Positions 25,601 to 33,942 of a stretch of DNA of 64,000 bases are shown piece after piece. The number at the start of each line of letters is the position of its first letter. Position 1 is the stretch's first letter. This DNA is from Bimastos eiseni (taxonomy: Eukaryota > Annelida > Clitellata > Crassiclitellata > Lumbricidae). The notes under the pieces were generated by a model. It had not been told where the DNA came from. It worked only from the letters and a program-made list of their open reading frames with translations, and searched no databases. The translations under genes and the position numbers were made by a program. Where the stretch lies: assembly GCA_959347315.1 (NCBI GenBank), contig OY365808.1, positions 8,013,979 through 8,077,978 of the forward strand, given 5' to 3'.

Positions 25601-25794
25601 AATAAGCATGGGCGCGGTTCGTCTCAGGTATAGGCCCTATATTCGTGTAGTTAGTTAGAAGGGACTTGATATACGACGTGACAGATTGCTTACCTAAGCT
25701 GCAGATTGGACATGAAAGACTCGAGATCAACACGATCGAGGAGAACGAAATCTCCAACGCCGAACTGCCGGCCCTCTTCCAGCACCGCGGCCAT
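357..25794 (-). CDS. MYO1D: Unconventional class I myosin, MYO1D type (18 exons, 3' end beyond left edge)
   Basis: Actin-based ATP-driven motor that links actin to membranes; in flies, fish and frogs the orthologue sets left-right chirality. Exons (high to low): 25694-25794, 24358-24566, 19025-19118, 18129-18294, 17611-17664, 17216-17311, 16100-16162, 15715-15831, 14714-14917, 14228-14367, 13516-13630, 12734-12904, 11089-11234, 10480-10612, 9682-9848, 2049-2256, 1150-1196, 357-458. All phases agree and give about 777 residues; the human protein is about 1,000, so the rest of the TH1 tail lies off the window. Seen: P-loop [12 protein letters not shown] (104-115), switch [17 protein letters not shown] (152-167), switch II DIYGFE (404-409), an acidic TEDS-site residue 16 before DAFSK, HYAG, CIKPNE, one IQ motif (about 726-736) and a tail start [14 protein letters not shown]. 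The start ATG is followed by a MYO1D-like N-terminus. Oddities: a 63-nt extra exon, one GC-AG intron, and one IQ instead of two. Confidence 0.93.
1150..1196 (-). CDS. MYO1D: Myo1d IQ-motif exon (47 bp)
   Basis: Encodes [15 protein letters not shown] and two bases of Lys. Joined in phase 0 to the preceding exon it completes [12 protein letters not shown], an exact IQxxxRxxxxR calmodulin or light-chain site. Acceptor gttttgtag, donor CAA|gtatgt. Too short to be found by an ORF search. Confidence 0.75.
1561..1770 (-). repeat. Satellite-bearing repeat, left inverted copy
   Basis: From TTAAGCGCAATAG through a 13-bp-arm hairpin (AATAGAATGAATT...AATTCATTCTATT, 1569-1601) and two AAAATATGAGCATGCT units to GGTTTTGGATATCCT. 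It is the reverse complement of 5468-5966, with far fewer repeat units. It lies in the Myo1d intron between exons 16 and 17. Confidence 0.85.
2049..2256 (-). CDS. MYO1D: Myo1d converter exon
   Basis: Encodes [13 protein letters not shown], then [20 protein letters not shown] and ends ICDIIQR, the converter and first half of the lever arm. It lies 7.4 kb from the previous exon, between two inverted copies of a satellite-bearing repeat. Donor AGG|gtagat, acceptor ttttttag. Confidence 0.92.
2974..3530 (-). pseudogene. Decayed hAT-type transposase fragment
   Basis: Reading 3530 down to 2974 gives [20 protein letters not shown], then LADLSL, and after frameshifts and stops [20 protein letters not shown] and [17 protein letters not shown]. 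The order (a LxxLSLxLQ-like segment, then YQALIDxM, then LDPxxWP) resembles domesticated/hAT transposases of the KIAA1586/ZBED kind. At least two frame breaks, so not functional. It sits in the 7.4-kb Myo1d intron. Similarity is from memory of the family pattern. Confidence 0.45.
3914..4794 (+). mobile_element. Non-autonomous hAT-like element, copy A
   Basis: 881 bp, starting CAGTGATGTATGG and ending CATACATCACTG (terminal inverted repeats). It is flanked by a perfect 8-bp duplication GTCCTTGC (3906-3913 and 4795-4802). Both ends carry arrays of GTCTCG/GGTCTC subterminal repeats. No coding capacity. It is inserted into the Myo1d intron near the transposase remnant. Confidence 0.88.
5468..5966 (+). 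repeat. Satellite-bearing repeat, right inverted copy with expanded array
   Basis: From AGGATATCCAAAACC through about 21 units of the 16-mer CTCATATTTTAGCATG (5586-5925; later units read CATC) to the hairpin and GCGCTTAA. It is the inverted partner of 1561-1770. The terminal hairpin plus internal tandem repeats suggest a mobile element of Helentron/HINE type, but no diagnostic terminus is proven. Confidence 0.85.
7555..7608. repeat. Dinucleotide microsatellites around 6.8-7.6 kb
   Basis: The longest is (AT)n at 7555-7608; others are at 6840-6915, 7090-7125 and 7388-7412, with (GTGTGTGC)n at 7470-7500. All lie in the 7.4-kb Myo1d intron. Confidence 0.9.
8483..8866 (+). repeat. Pyrimidine-rich tract in Myo1d intron 15
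   Basis: About 380 bp of C+T-rich sequence (CTCTTTCACC, CCTCATCTTTCCCTTCTCCC) with two overlapping open frames encoding only Pro/Ser/Leu/Phe/His. A 33-bp direct repeat CCGTATCTGACTTCAAGGAG, AGTAGGCCAACA precedes it (about 8415 and 8448). Composition-driven, not a gene. Confidence 0.7.
10480..10612 (-). CDS. MYO1D: Myo1d actin-binding region exon
   Basis: Encodes [20 protein letters not shown] followed by [24 protein letters not shown] in sequence (loop 2 and helix region). Acceptor catag, donor AAG|gtaaac. Together with exon 9682-9848 ([12 protein letters not shown]) it forms the lower 50-kDa and converter entry. Confidence 0.92.
11505..12392 (+). mobile_element. Non-autonomous hAT-like element, copy B
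   Basis: 888 bp, same family and orientation as the copy at 3914-4794. It starts CAGTGTTGTATGG, ends CATGCAACACTG, and is flanked by ataagcac/acaagcac (7 of 8 match). It has the same GTCTCG-rich ends and the same centre (ACCATAACCGAAACGATCGG). It lies in the Myo1d intron between exons 12 and 13. Confidence 0.87.
14228..14367 (-). CDS. MYO1D: Myo1d switch II exon
   Basis: Encodes [15 protein letters not shown] and then [18 protein letters not shown], the relay/switch II block. Human has DIYGFEIFDNN. It follows exon 14714-14917, which ends YGRDAFSK. Acceptor tttgcag, donor CAG|gtgaat. Confidence 0.93.
16100..16162 (-). CDS. MYO1D: Myo1d 63-nt symmetric exon, probable cassette exon
   Basis: A 21-codon phase 0-0 exon, starting [10 protein letters not shown] and ending NNHHSS, with acceptor ttttggcag and donor TCG|gtaggt. 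The flanking exons align to human MYO1D without it, so it adds 21 residues (241-261) in a surface region of the upper 50-kDa subdomain. The upstream intron has a GC donor, a class enriched in alternative splicing. Exon status rests on splice sites and open frame only. Confidence 0.6.
16310..16515 (+). repeat. Degenerate ATGTAA satellite in Myo1d intron 6
   Basis: Runs of ATGTAAATGTAG, ATGCAAATG and AATGTAATGTAA. Traces reappear at 16735-16815. The minus-strand open frame here is a by-product. Confidence 0.75.
17216..17311 (-). CDS. MYO1D: Myo1d exon 6 with GC donor
   Basis: Encodes [20 protein letters not shown] then [12 protein letters not shown] (32 codons, phase 0-0). It aligns with the human segment beginning LLQGG. 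The only workable donor is GAG|gcaagt, the usual consensus of GC-AG introns; no GT donor keeps the alignment. A CAG/CAA repeat lies just inside the intron. Confidence 0.85.
17611..17664 (-). CDS. MYO1D: Myo1d exon 5 (18 codons)
   Basis: A small phase 0-0 exon encoding [18 protein letters not shown], equivalent to the class I motif [18 protein letters not shown]. Acceptor ttcttag, donor CAG|gttaga. Confidence 0.92.
18129..18294 (-). CDS. MYO1D: Myo1d switch I exon
   Basis: Contains [20 protein letters not shown] followed by [19 protein letters not shown], the switch I loop that coordinates Mg-ATP. All key residues (Asn, Ser-Ser-Arg-Phe-Gly) are intact. Acceptor ttgaag, donor AAG|gttgat. Confidence 0.92.
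19025..19118 (-). CDS. MYO1D: Myo1d P-loop exon
   Basis: Encodes [20 protein letters not shown] and continues with [12 protein letters not shown]. Lys110 and Thr111 are the nucleotide-binding residues of the Walker A loop. The acceptor is gttgcag, the donor AG|gtagac. The exon is separated from exon 2 by a 5.2-kb repeat-filled intron. Confidence 0.93.
20584..20775 (+). repeat. Dispersed TATATAGCGCC repeat
   Basis: ATTTATATAGCGCCTTCTCA, AGAACATCTACCCAGTAGCG, and a block CCCATTCTAGGTTGCA. The same consensus recurs at 51862-52090 (longest), 16561-16640, 19998-20040 and 2287-2310, and inverted as GAGGCGCTATATAAAT at 39408-39423. Probably a SINE or LINE 3' tail. Confidence 0.6.
22337..23085. mobile_element. 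TIR element carrying an internal duplication and palindrome
   Basis: Inverted ends TTAGTAGCGGCGCTGC (left) and CCAGCGCCGCCACTAG (right). Inside, a block of about 200 bp (22455-22663) recurs at 22848-23050 (GTATTGAT, CGGACGATA, TGTTCTGTTTTCAT shared), and the first block ends in a perfect palindrome. In Myo1d intron 2. Confidence 0.55.
22619..22711. repeat. Perfect inverted repeat, 45-bp arms, 3-nt loop
   Basis: The left arm 22619-22663 begins AAATACGTTCTGTTTTCATA and the right arm 22667-22711 is its exact complement, ending TATGAAAACAGAACGTATTT. The loop is ACC. No mismatch in 45 bp. Confidence 0.97.
24358..24566 (-). CDS. MYO1D: Myo1d exon 2, motor N-lobe
   Basis: Encodes [20 protein letters not shown] through [18 protein letters not shown] to DTCIVISG, the block immediately before the P-loop. 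It is nearly residue-for-residue MYO1D. The acceptor is ttcag and the donor G|gtaggg. The last G starts the glycine codon of the P-loop. Confidence 0.93.
24711..24854. mobile_element. Short MITE in Myo1d intron 1
   Basis: 144 bp with ends AGAGGCGGCGAT and ATAGCCGCCTCT, rich in GGGGACA/TGTCC. Related sequence at about 38500-38640 in the Kelch gene's last intron. Confidence 0.5.
25694..25794 (-). CDS. MYO1D: Myo1d first coding exon
   Basis: The ATG at 25794 begins [20 protein letters not shown] and continues to SNLQLR, matching the MYO1D N-terminal segment before the motor core. The donor is gtaag and the phase is 2. The reading frame is open for only a few codons upstream of the ATG, and a possible 5'UTR acceptor (tttcctaag) lies about 20 bases upstream, so untranslated exons further upstream are likely. 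Confidence 0.88.
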
Positions 25795-26238
25795 TCCACT
25801 CGGTGTCAAGAGGCTTAGGAAAATCCAGATAAGAAACTCTTACGGTCGACGATAGACTATATCGCATGCACATGGAAGTGTCCCGTACGTGCACTACTGT
25901 GCAACTGTACGGATCTTCGCGATTGGTGCAGCTACATCTATAGGTCTATAGGTCCATACATGGCCTGTAAGCTAACATACTATATGCGTCATCGAGTCAT
26001 TTAGTTGCGCTGCCTATTATAGCCGGCCTGAAATAACTATTTATAGGCTCATATGATATATACCGATGTAAATATGTATATGCAATTATATAGACCATTG
26101 TCGTCGTGTTCTTGCCTAAACTCTTCTCCTGTTGTATAACCCACGTCTAGACCAATGAACAGTGATTAGGCCATGGGCGGTTGTTGCTCAATGGGAGGAG
26201 CTACATGAGTCGGCTACCTGGACTGTCTACAAGCTTAC

Positions 26239-26345
26239 CTGTAGCATCTGCAGCTGTGTTCTGCCGAGCATATCCTTCATATGCAAATATGTAGAAGCGC
26301 TGTCCTGTGGCAGTGTTCGCATCAATGCCGTCCATCACAAGGAAC
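26239..26345 (-). CDS. Orphan candidate exon
   Basis: A 107-nt segment with acceptor tgctgtag and a strong donor ACAG|gtaagc. Only one of three frames is open; it reads FLVMDGIDANTATGQRFYIF then AYEGYARQNTAADAT. I do not recognise the family. It lies 445 bp upstream of the Myo1d start codon on the same strand. Its phase does not allow in-frame fusion with Myo1d exon 1 or exon 2, so it is either an exon of another gene or a 5'UTR exon that happens to be open. Confidence 0.4.
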
Positions 26346-26531
26346 CTACAGCATATCTAATTATATAAAATCATATATATTATATATAATTACAAATATC
26401 ATATCTACATAATATATATATATAATGTGCACATATATCATGTACAAATGTGTCTGGTGTATATTTATACAGACTAATCAATGCAGCCTTATAACCTACT
26501 ACAAAATCATGTCTTATAAACACAACATAGC

Positions 26532-26878
26532 CAGTGTTCCTTCTGTAGCTGTGCCCATGTGCGAGCACACACAGGCCGTGGAGCCAGCGCACACAAGAAC
26601 TTAGTTAGCGCACACAAATTTTACTCTAAAAAAGCAAATGTTAAGATTACTGTAAACAAGTATTTAGCTGGGCAGAATATAAAACTGGAAATAACATTGA
26701 AAGCTAGTTACAACTACGTACATTGAGGTGTATGCATCATCTGCTCTGAAACACATCGATCTTGGACAAGGGATTTTTCTTAGGTTAGGCCTACTAGGTC
26801 TTTACCGTTGACTTTAAGACAATATTATGGCCCTGATTTAGCTACCATCACATTGAGCTTGGACATGCACCCAACATT
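26532..26878 (+). mobile_element. Second, 3'-degraded copy of the CAGTGTTCC MITE
   Basis: Begins CAGTGTTCCTTCTGTA and keeps the internal motifs of the copy at 45643-46033 (AGCCAGCGCACACAAGAA, TTGGACAAGGGATTTTTCTT). The right terminal repeat cannot be found. It lies upstream of Myo1d. Confidence 0.65.
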
Positions 26879-26902
26879 GTAAAATGTTGGAAAAAATTTC
26901 CT

Positions 26903-27240
26903 GTGGTCGATCTCCCCAAATTCTGTCCTTCTCTTCATCAAACTGTGTCGAATACATCTGCTAGACTGATAGTTCGCCTTCCACTCTCCTCGCATATATT
27001 TCTCTTATTATGTGTGACCACGTACATCGGCTGCCTACACTTGGCTCGCATACAACTTAGGGTTCTTGTGTCCCTAGATGGCTCTGTGATCTCATCCGCC
27101 AAACTCAGTCTGGTCATTTTGATATCTGCTTATTTGATTTGAACTCTTTATCTCGCGAGCCTGGACTGTATTGTTTTGTTTTTATTGGCCCGAATCTATG
27201 GAGTCAAATTCGTTCCAAGCTGTAAACTGCCTTGCAACTT
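26903..27240 (+). pseudogene. CR1/L2-like LINE reverse transcriptase 3' remnant
   Basis: Plus-strand reading gives HQTVSNTSARLIVRLP, HIFLLLCVTTYIGCLHLARI and QLRVL, the pattern of the C-terminal end of many non-LTR ORF2 proteins (N-x-A-A-R-L, H-W-L-P, R-I-x-F-K-V-L). A later frame reads LYCFVFIGPNLWSQ. Frameshifts, so dead. Family assignment from pattern memory. Confidence 0.55.
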
Positions 27241-27343
27241 TCGATGTTTAGCCTTATTTTCATTTGTCACTCGCAGTTGGTGTAGCACTGTCATCGGAGG
27301 TATAAATTATGTCTTTACGGATACAAGGCAATAATTATTATCA

Positions 27344-27658
27344 TCGGCGTCGCCACGGGGGGGGGCAAGGGACAGCTGCCCCATCCTGACCCAGGTTGGG
27401 TCTTGGGATTCGTGCAAATCCGAGTAATTTTTTATGGGAGGGTGTACGATACATGATTTGTAATTTGAAATTTCACGATTAAGGTTCTCTGCATATAATA
27501 TAGTCAAACGCTGTCACAAATCGAGATGATTTAGATACTTTTAGTTCGAAATTATAACTGAAAAATTTGAGGTAAACAAGAGCCCAAAATGTAGGCCTAC
27601 TTTATAATTGTTACGGACTTTTGCCTCCCAACCTCGAAGCTCTGGCGACGCCACTGCA
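27344..27658 (-). mobile_element. GGCGTCGCC-TIR repeat, complete copy
   Basis: Starts GGCGTCGCCACGGGGG and ends CTCTGGCGACGCCACTG. The interior (GAGCCCAAAATG, CTGCCCC, CAAATCCGAGTAAT) is shared in reverse with 34242-34652. Non-coding MITE-like family; superfamily not assigned. Confidence 0.6.
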
Positions 27659-27819
27659 TAGGACTACACCAGCTATTTTTCAAACAGTCACGCACGGAAA
27701 TGCACATTCGGCTGAAGCTGGGTGCCACGGCTAGTTTCGCTTTAGCCTAATACCTAAATTGATCTCGCTTTTAAAAATCTGTCTATGGCTTGCAGTTGGA
27801 AGTCTAGAAAGACACTGCA

Positions 27820-27905
27820 ATTTTGGGCTCTTGTTTGCCTCATATTTTAAAACCATTATTTCGAAATAATGGTTTTAAAATATGAGGCAAACAAGAGCCC
27901 AAAAT
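27820..27905. repeat. Perfect 86-bp palindrome
   Basis: Arms 27820-27862 and 27863-27905 are exact complements without spacer; the centre is TTTCGAAA and the outer ends are ATTTTGGGCTCTTGTTTGCC and its complement. The arm sequence matches the interior of the nearby GGCGTCGCC repeat family, so it is a head-to-head junction of two half copies. Confidence 0.97.
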
Positions 27906-30900
27906 GCACTCCACTTGGCATCAGATGCCCAAAATTTTGCAGGCTCCTAGCTGGGGCTCCGCCTCAGATCCCGCTAGGGAGCTTACGAAGCTCCCCAGCC
28001 AGGCCTCCTAGTCGTCAAGAACAGTATTCAAACGATAGCTTCATTTTATGACTAAGTTCGCTAGAGGAAACCATAGTTATAAATGAAAATATTCTTTCTA
28101 TCCTGCCTTCAAACTTCTGTCTTTTTAGTTGATATATCCCAGACTCGCCCTTCTGCACTCCTGTCTTGCCAATTTAGCTGGTTTAGTTTGTGTCTTAGTG
28201 TAACGTTTGTGTAGGCTGTGTTCTATGTTTCCTCTAATTTTCTGCTTATTTTGTGTTTTTATATATAGTCCAACATCAGCCATGGTGCAAATGATGACTT
28301 GTTCAAAGAATATTATTCATACACTGTGATTGCATCAGTAGGTCTATGTAGGAACTCGAATCCGCAAAGTTGCTACCGTGTCACATTGTCACAAGTGACA
28401 CAGTGGCGCTTATGGCTGCGGATAAAATCAGTTTTGGCCTATCTGATATTACTTGGTTCAAAGTTGGGGTCAGCCAAGTCTGACGGAATAATGAACTCAA
28501 GCCAAAGAGAACTGTCATAGACCTATAGGCGTTTGTTAGTCATTATTTGGCCAAGATTTAATTATTCTGCAACGCTCAAACTAGAGAAGTCTTAACATCG
28601 TGCTAATTAGCTTATTCATACAAGAGAACATTTGCTAGGCAGTTATGGATCGGGATTCAACAGGCAAACATATATTATGCTGATGTGGAACACGACACTG
28701 ATTTGATTTAAGGATGGTTTTGAAATTATTGTGAAATAGCGATGTTGCTTACTACTCACCTGTAAAGATATATTTTAAAAGACTGTCTCGTCTGTCGATG
28801 AATTATTCAGAATTTCGTGCGAATGGACTCATGCGTAGGCCTATATAATCTAACATTTCCACATTATCCAGTAGACACGATCAAGACTCTTGCTGCGAAT
28901 TCGACTTACATATATTAGGATGTGCGAGCTGCGAAGTCAGCCATGTCTCAAAGGCTGCTTAAACACTTGAAATTCTTATAATCTTATTTATTCCTGCAAG
29001 CCCGTCGACTTGCATTGTAATTCTCCATTGCTTGCACTCTGACAGTACCGGTCCCAAGCGGAGGGCGACGCTGATGACCTGTGCGATCAGTGATAAAAAA
29101 GTGTCGTTAAACTGAAATTATTATGCTGACTTGCATTATTGCCACTAGGTGATGGACAGCTGTTCCGTAAGAGACTATCCGCAGTTGAGGTACATGCCTA
29201 CCAAAGGATGACGAATCAGAGTGTTGATGAGATCCTAATATCTCAGGCGTAAGGCCGAACGGAATAGGTCCAGGAAGGTGACGTACATGCAAGCATGCAT
29301 TTAGCAGATGCTTGACGCAGCGTTCAATCAACTTGTAAAGAAAGAACAGGTTTAAGATCGGTCAACAAGGTTTTGGAAGTTGGCGATCGAGATTGAACGA
29401 GACCATATATGTATAGGCCTAAGTACATGTGCATTCAGCGGTGTTGATTAATCACTTCGTAGACCTACTAGACCTTCTCTTTGCTTTCTCATATATCTAC
29501 AAAGATGACTGTTCCATAATTGCTTATTATGGTTATATTGTGATTCTTTGATTGCTCATACATATGATGTTCCCGCAGTGCGTCTACAAGCGGTTCAAAA
29601 AAATACAAACTCACTTACTTACTTTTATGCATACTGTGCCTAACTTATCGGCTTTATATCAATTTATAATAGGCAATTATTCTCGACTATAAAGCGCAAT
29701 AACGATCTAACTGTCCGTCATAGTCAATTGTAATACCTATTTAATTATAGGCCTCTATTTGCAGTGATGAAGGTTAGGGCACTTAATTTTAGGCTTTAGC
29801 GTACCTGCATCCTTGATAAAAATTATGGGCAAAATTTTATTGTTTCTGTTGTAGGCCTATTTGTAATAGCATAAATGTATGTACACCGTGTCTCAAAATA
29901 AACGGTGCAAAATTATTTCTGTCAGAACTTCGTCCAATTTTAACCAATTATAATAAATGTTGGTAGGTAGATGGAAAAATGGCTGAAATTTTATGCTATA
30001 ATAAAAAATATATAAATTTTCCACCTCGTAAGCTCCCCAAAGCGTTGTCTGGGTTGGAGCCCCAGGAACCCGCGCAATTTTGAGAGTTGATGCCAATTAT
30101 AGGGTACGTTTTGGGCTCTTGATCATCTCAAATTTGTCAACTATAATTTAGAAATAAAGGCAGTTAAATCATCTACATGTAGATGTGTGGTAGGCATGTG
30201 CTTATATGCAAGGGAGCACGGGAGTGTCTTTCTAGGCTTCAACTGAGAGCCACAAAATTGTGGCGTAAGCTTATTATGTGCAATTTTGTTATTTGAAGTT
30301 TTATTTCGATACACATGTTAACTGAGACTTCTATGTTTTTCTGCTATTGCAAACAAGTTCGATATATAAGGCCTACCATTATGGTGGAAAAGTTACAAAT
30401 TTTATTAACATGAAATTTTTACTGCTGAATGTGAGCTTGGCTTTGGCAGAATGGACTTATAATTTCAGGGCCGTACCGAGAGGGGGCAGCGGGGCCTAGG
30501 CCCAGAGCACAAATGTGCAAAGGTCGTAAATTTCAGCATGGAATAACTTATTATTCCATAAAATACACTATTTTAAAAATGTGTGCACAGGGCGCAATTA
30601 GCTAGGCACAGGGCGCAATTATAGCTCGATACGGCCCTACTTAGTTTGCACGCCTCTAAGGTCATGCATAAGCGTTGCACATATTTCCTCTCTCCTTTTC
30701 ATATCTATCGTTGAACCGCCTTTGGGTGAGTGGAATCCATTACCTTATGTGCAGTCATGGATTGGTAAAGGTCGTCGCAACAGATTTAGGCAAGTGGAAT
30801 GGACGAAAAACATGCACAGCAACGGAAGTAAGTAGTGCAGTATGGAAATGCTTTTAAGTCTGCTTGTTGTAGGACGGATAGTAACTTGTGCTAGTAGAAT

Positions 30901-31367
30901 TGACTGTATTGAGGCTATGATAAACAAATTGTCAACACAATGTTAGCTGAAGAAGTATGGGGCTACGCCATTAATTGTCCTGTTATTAATCTATTTTGAT
31001 AATAATATCAGGTAAATTACACTGGGCTACATCTTCAAATATAAATATTCCACCTGTAATCGTTCACTATAATAGGTTAGGCCTACATAAGGTTATATGA
31101 ATATTATAAAAATCGAGATACGCAGCGTCTAAAAATTGAGTTGGGGGCCTACGCAGTAGGCCCATCTAATAAAGAAGATATAATTATTTGGTCACGCTGT
31201 TCGTTCATAACTAGCCAGCTAGACAGCTGATGCTTATTTTTCTCTCTGCATGCGAAGGCTATTGTCTCCAAAACGCTAAGCACTGTTATCGATGACCTGC
31301 ACTGCTTCGCAAGTCGCATATAGTTCAATCTAGTGATGAAAGTATCAACTTCTCTGCTGACAGGACT
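27906..31367. other. Intergenic repeat-rich stretch
   Basis: Half copies of the GGCGTCGCC family (27906-28020, 29935-30240) and a CAGGGCCG element at 30466. Otherwise AT-rich DNA without recognisable coding or RNA genes. Confidence 0.6.
30466..30639. mobile_element. Short TIR element, CAGGGCCGTACCGAG ends
   Basis: Left CAGGGCCGTACCGAG, right CTCGATACGGCCCTA, 170 bp, with a duplicated CACAGGGCGCAATTA inside. Related, inverted sequence lies at about 42735-42900 (TTTGCGCCCT, AATAACTTATT/AATAAGTTATT). Confidence 0.55.
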
Positions 31368-32832
31368 CTAAATCTTGAACACTTTTACTCGACCGCTAAC
31401 TGCATATCCATTGGCGTCGACTGTGTTATCGGCCACGTAAAGTAAGCTTTGCTCCGAATAAAAAAACAAACGATAAGGACCATCGAGGCCGTCAGTAATG
31501 AGATTGCGGACGAATTCCAGGTTCTGGTTTAGTAGCACCACTCTCTTGTTAGCGGTGTCTGCGACGAGAATACAATTGCTCTTGCCGAGCTCTAGGCGTC
31601 CTGGTGTGTTCAGCTGACCCACTCCTAAGCCACTAAATCCACCGTAGCACTTGATCGTCTCTCCATTCCCGTCCACAAGACAGACACGGTGCAGTTCAGG
31701 TGGTGGACCGTAGCCATGACAGACGGCGTAACGATTATCGGCTATTTTGATGCTCTGACGTGGCCTGGAAATATTTCTAATGGTGACTTCACTAACCAGA
31801 TTTCCATCCGGTGTGAATTCCTTCACCTTCTGACTGACGGATGAAGTAACGAGAATGTTTTCTCCGGTATAGACACTTGACCCAGCGAGACCCAGAGTGG
31901 TAAAATCTTGCTCCAGAAAAGACCACATGACTGGTTCTACGGAGGATTCGGATAGAAGACCTCCTTGAATCTTAGTTAAGTTGACTGAATTGAACCAACT
32001 GGCGATGAAGAGAGACGATACACCTGAAGCGTTTCTTGACCGAACCATATCGTAAGGACCTTCAAGTTGTTCTATGCTAACGTTTCTCTTGTACTGCAAT
32101 GTGTGTCTGTTGAATACTTCGATGTACGAAGCTGAGTCCCGAATAATGTTGACTTCATCATCAATCAGTTGAACTCCATAGACAGGCGCTCCATCCGGAA
32201 AACGTTGAAACAAGGTATAACTCTTTTGGAAACCGCAGACATCAACAGATGGTATGTCTATCCCCAACGATACATATGATATTATTTTAAAAACCTAGTC
32301 AATGCATGTATCGAGATGTACAGGATGAGGCGTCACCGAGCAAAGCAGTTAGGAAATTTGCTAAATTAATACTGCAATGTAAAGCCATTTCATGAAATAC
32401 ACAACAAGATAATCATGGGCTATTCATGGCACACATTATTGAAAGGAATTGAAATTTACGAGAAGTGAAGAAAATAATAATAGAGAAATGAAACTTACAC
32501 GATCAATGCTATTAATTTTATGAACAAGAAACTATGGAAACCCCAATTTTGGTAAGAACAATAGATCCATATATATAGGCCATGTGCAAATGAAGAAGAT
32601 GAAATGCGAAGAATTTCACTATTATATGAAAGGATGCAAACGATCCATCGAATGTCTCATTATCTGTCGTGACGCCTAGAATTTTTCCACCCTATAAAAA
32701 TTATCATCTTTCTTCTAAATAAATGAGACCGTTGGCAGAAGAACACTGGTTGCACTTACAACGACGGGGACATGCAGCAATGATTGTGATCAAAGTGTAC
32801 ACGACGATCAGAAATCTTCCACTCATCTTCAT
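31368..32832 (-). CDS. Secreted NHL-type beta-propeller protein, two exons
   Basis: Exon 1 (32760-32832) begins MKMSGRFLIVVYTLITIIAA, a clear signal peptide, and ends CGTT|gtaagt. Exon 2 (31368-32257) starts after ggggatag; the phase is 1 and gives RRYIPSVDVCGFQKSY, then about 300 residues to TAG, total 320. Strands such as GRLELGKSNCILVADTANKR and LDGPYRLFF have the NHL/six-bladed propeller pattern. Sequons NVS, NAS, NLT and NIS fit an extracellular product. No TRIM-like RING or B-box is encoded. Specific function unknown. A start at TTG 32267 would also be possible in a naive ORF, but the spliced ATG with signal peptide is better. Confidence 0.75.
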
Positions 32833-33022
32833 GAATAAAGCAGGTATCAAAGTCTACAAAAAGGTAATTGGAGTTTTACATTTTACTAATTTTTTTGGGA
32901 AATATGGTACAGCGGACTAACTAGCTGATCTACCTATAGAAGAATAGGTACGTGTCATACTTTTTGACTGCTCAACACAAGATAGCCGAATATCTCTCTA
33001 TATAGTCTATGTATAGAAATAT

Positions 33023-33554
33023 TCTTTATATATAAAGAGGAGATTCTGTGTGTGTCTCTCTACATGTTTGTCCGGCTATGCATTTGCACAGTTCTAGAGC
33101 TTTTGACTCGAAACCTTCTTCGTTGGTTCGGGGAACACCTGTGACACGCAATCGAGGGGTTGGTGAACCTCGCAGGCAGCCCTCTTCCTGGTTTCCAGGG
33201 CCAAAACCTGTCTCAGGACCCCCAAGGACAGTCTCCTTTTCTGTCGCCAGGATTGTGTCGACGAAACACCTGCTGCACATTTGCCGCCATGTGCACGTGA
33301 TATCTGGCTGCCACACCTGTTCTTCTTTTGCACTGTCATGAATGAATGGACGGTTTGGGAGATATCGTACTGGTAGCACGTATGTAGTAGTTGGCCATGG
33401 TTTGCGCAGTCGGTGAGGTGGGTATGTACTGTGTACGCATCCTGGGACACCCAGTAGGTCTATATTGGGGTTGGTGAACCCGCGGCCGCCGTCTTCCTGC
33501 TCTCCAGGGTCAAAAACCTGTCTCAACCCGTGCAACGTCGGGTTCCCCAGCTAG
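33023..33554 (+). mobile_element. Non-autonomous Helitron-like element
   Basis: Starts TCTTTATATATAAAGAGG, AGATTCTGTGTGTG, and ends with a hairpin AACCCG-TGCAACGT-CGGGTT about 8 bases before CTAG followed by T, the usual Helitron 3' end. The overlapping reading frames inside on both strands (up to 169 codons) show no helicase or Rep motif. The left limit is less certain than the right. Confidence 0.6.
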
Positions 33555-33942
33555 TACAGTATCGCTATGTGTAGCAAACACCTGCTTGTAGGTCTACTTA
33601 TCCAAATGTAACGCTTATTACATTTAAAGTGTCTAACTCCTGTGCAGTAGCATCCAACGTAGACTTATTCTGTTAACTATATGATAGATCCCTCTATATG
33701 TCCTGTGACATCCAATTCAGCGACTTCAAACTCAGCAAAATCTAGTGCACTTGACATCTCTTACGTGACATCGGAGGAGGGTCTGCGATTTGATGGAAAT
33801 GATAAGCGTGGAACTTTAATTTGAGTTGTGTTTTGTTCTATAGCCTTTCGTTTAGATTCTCTGATCGCTTTTTACGAAGCTAAGCAAGTATCTATAGTTT
33901 TGCCTTAACGAGTCATTCGTATCGATATCATTCGACTGCTGT

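Noticed and set aside
33026..33535. 169-codon minus-strand frame and overlapping plus-strand frames
   Set aside because: They fall entirely within the Helitron-like element, lack domains and overlap each other on both strands.
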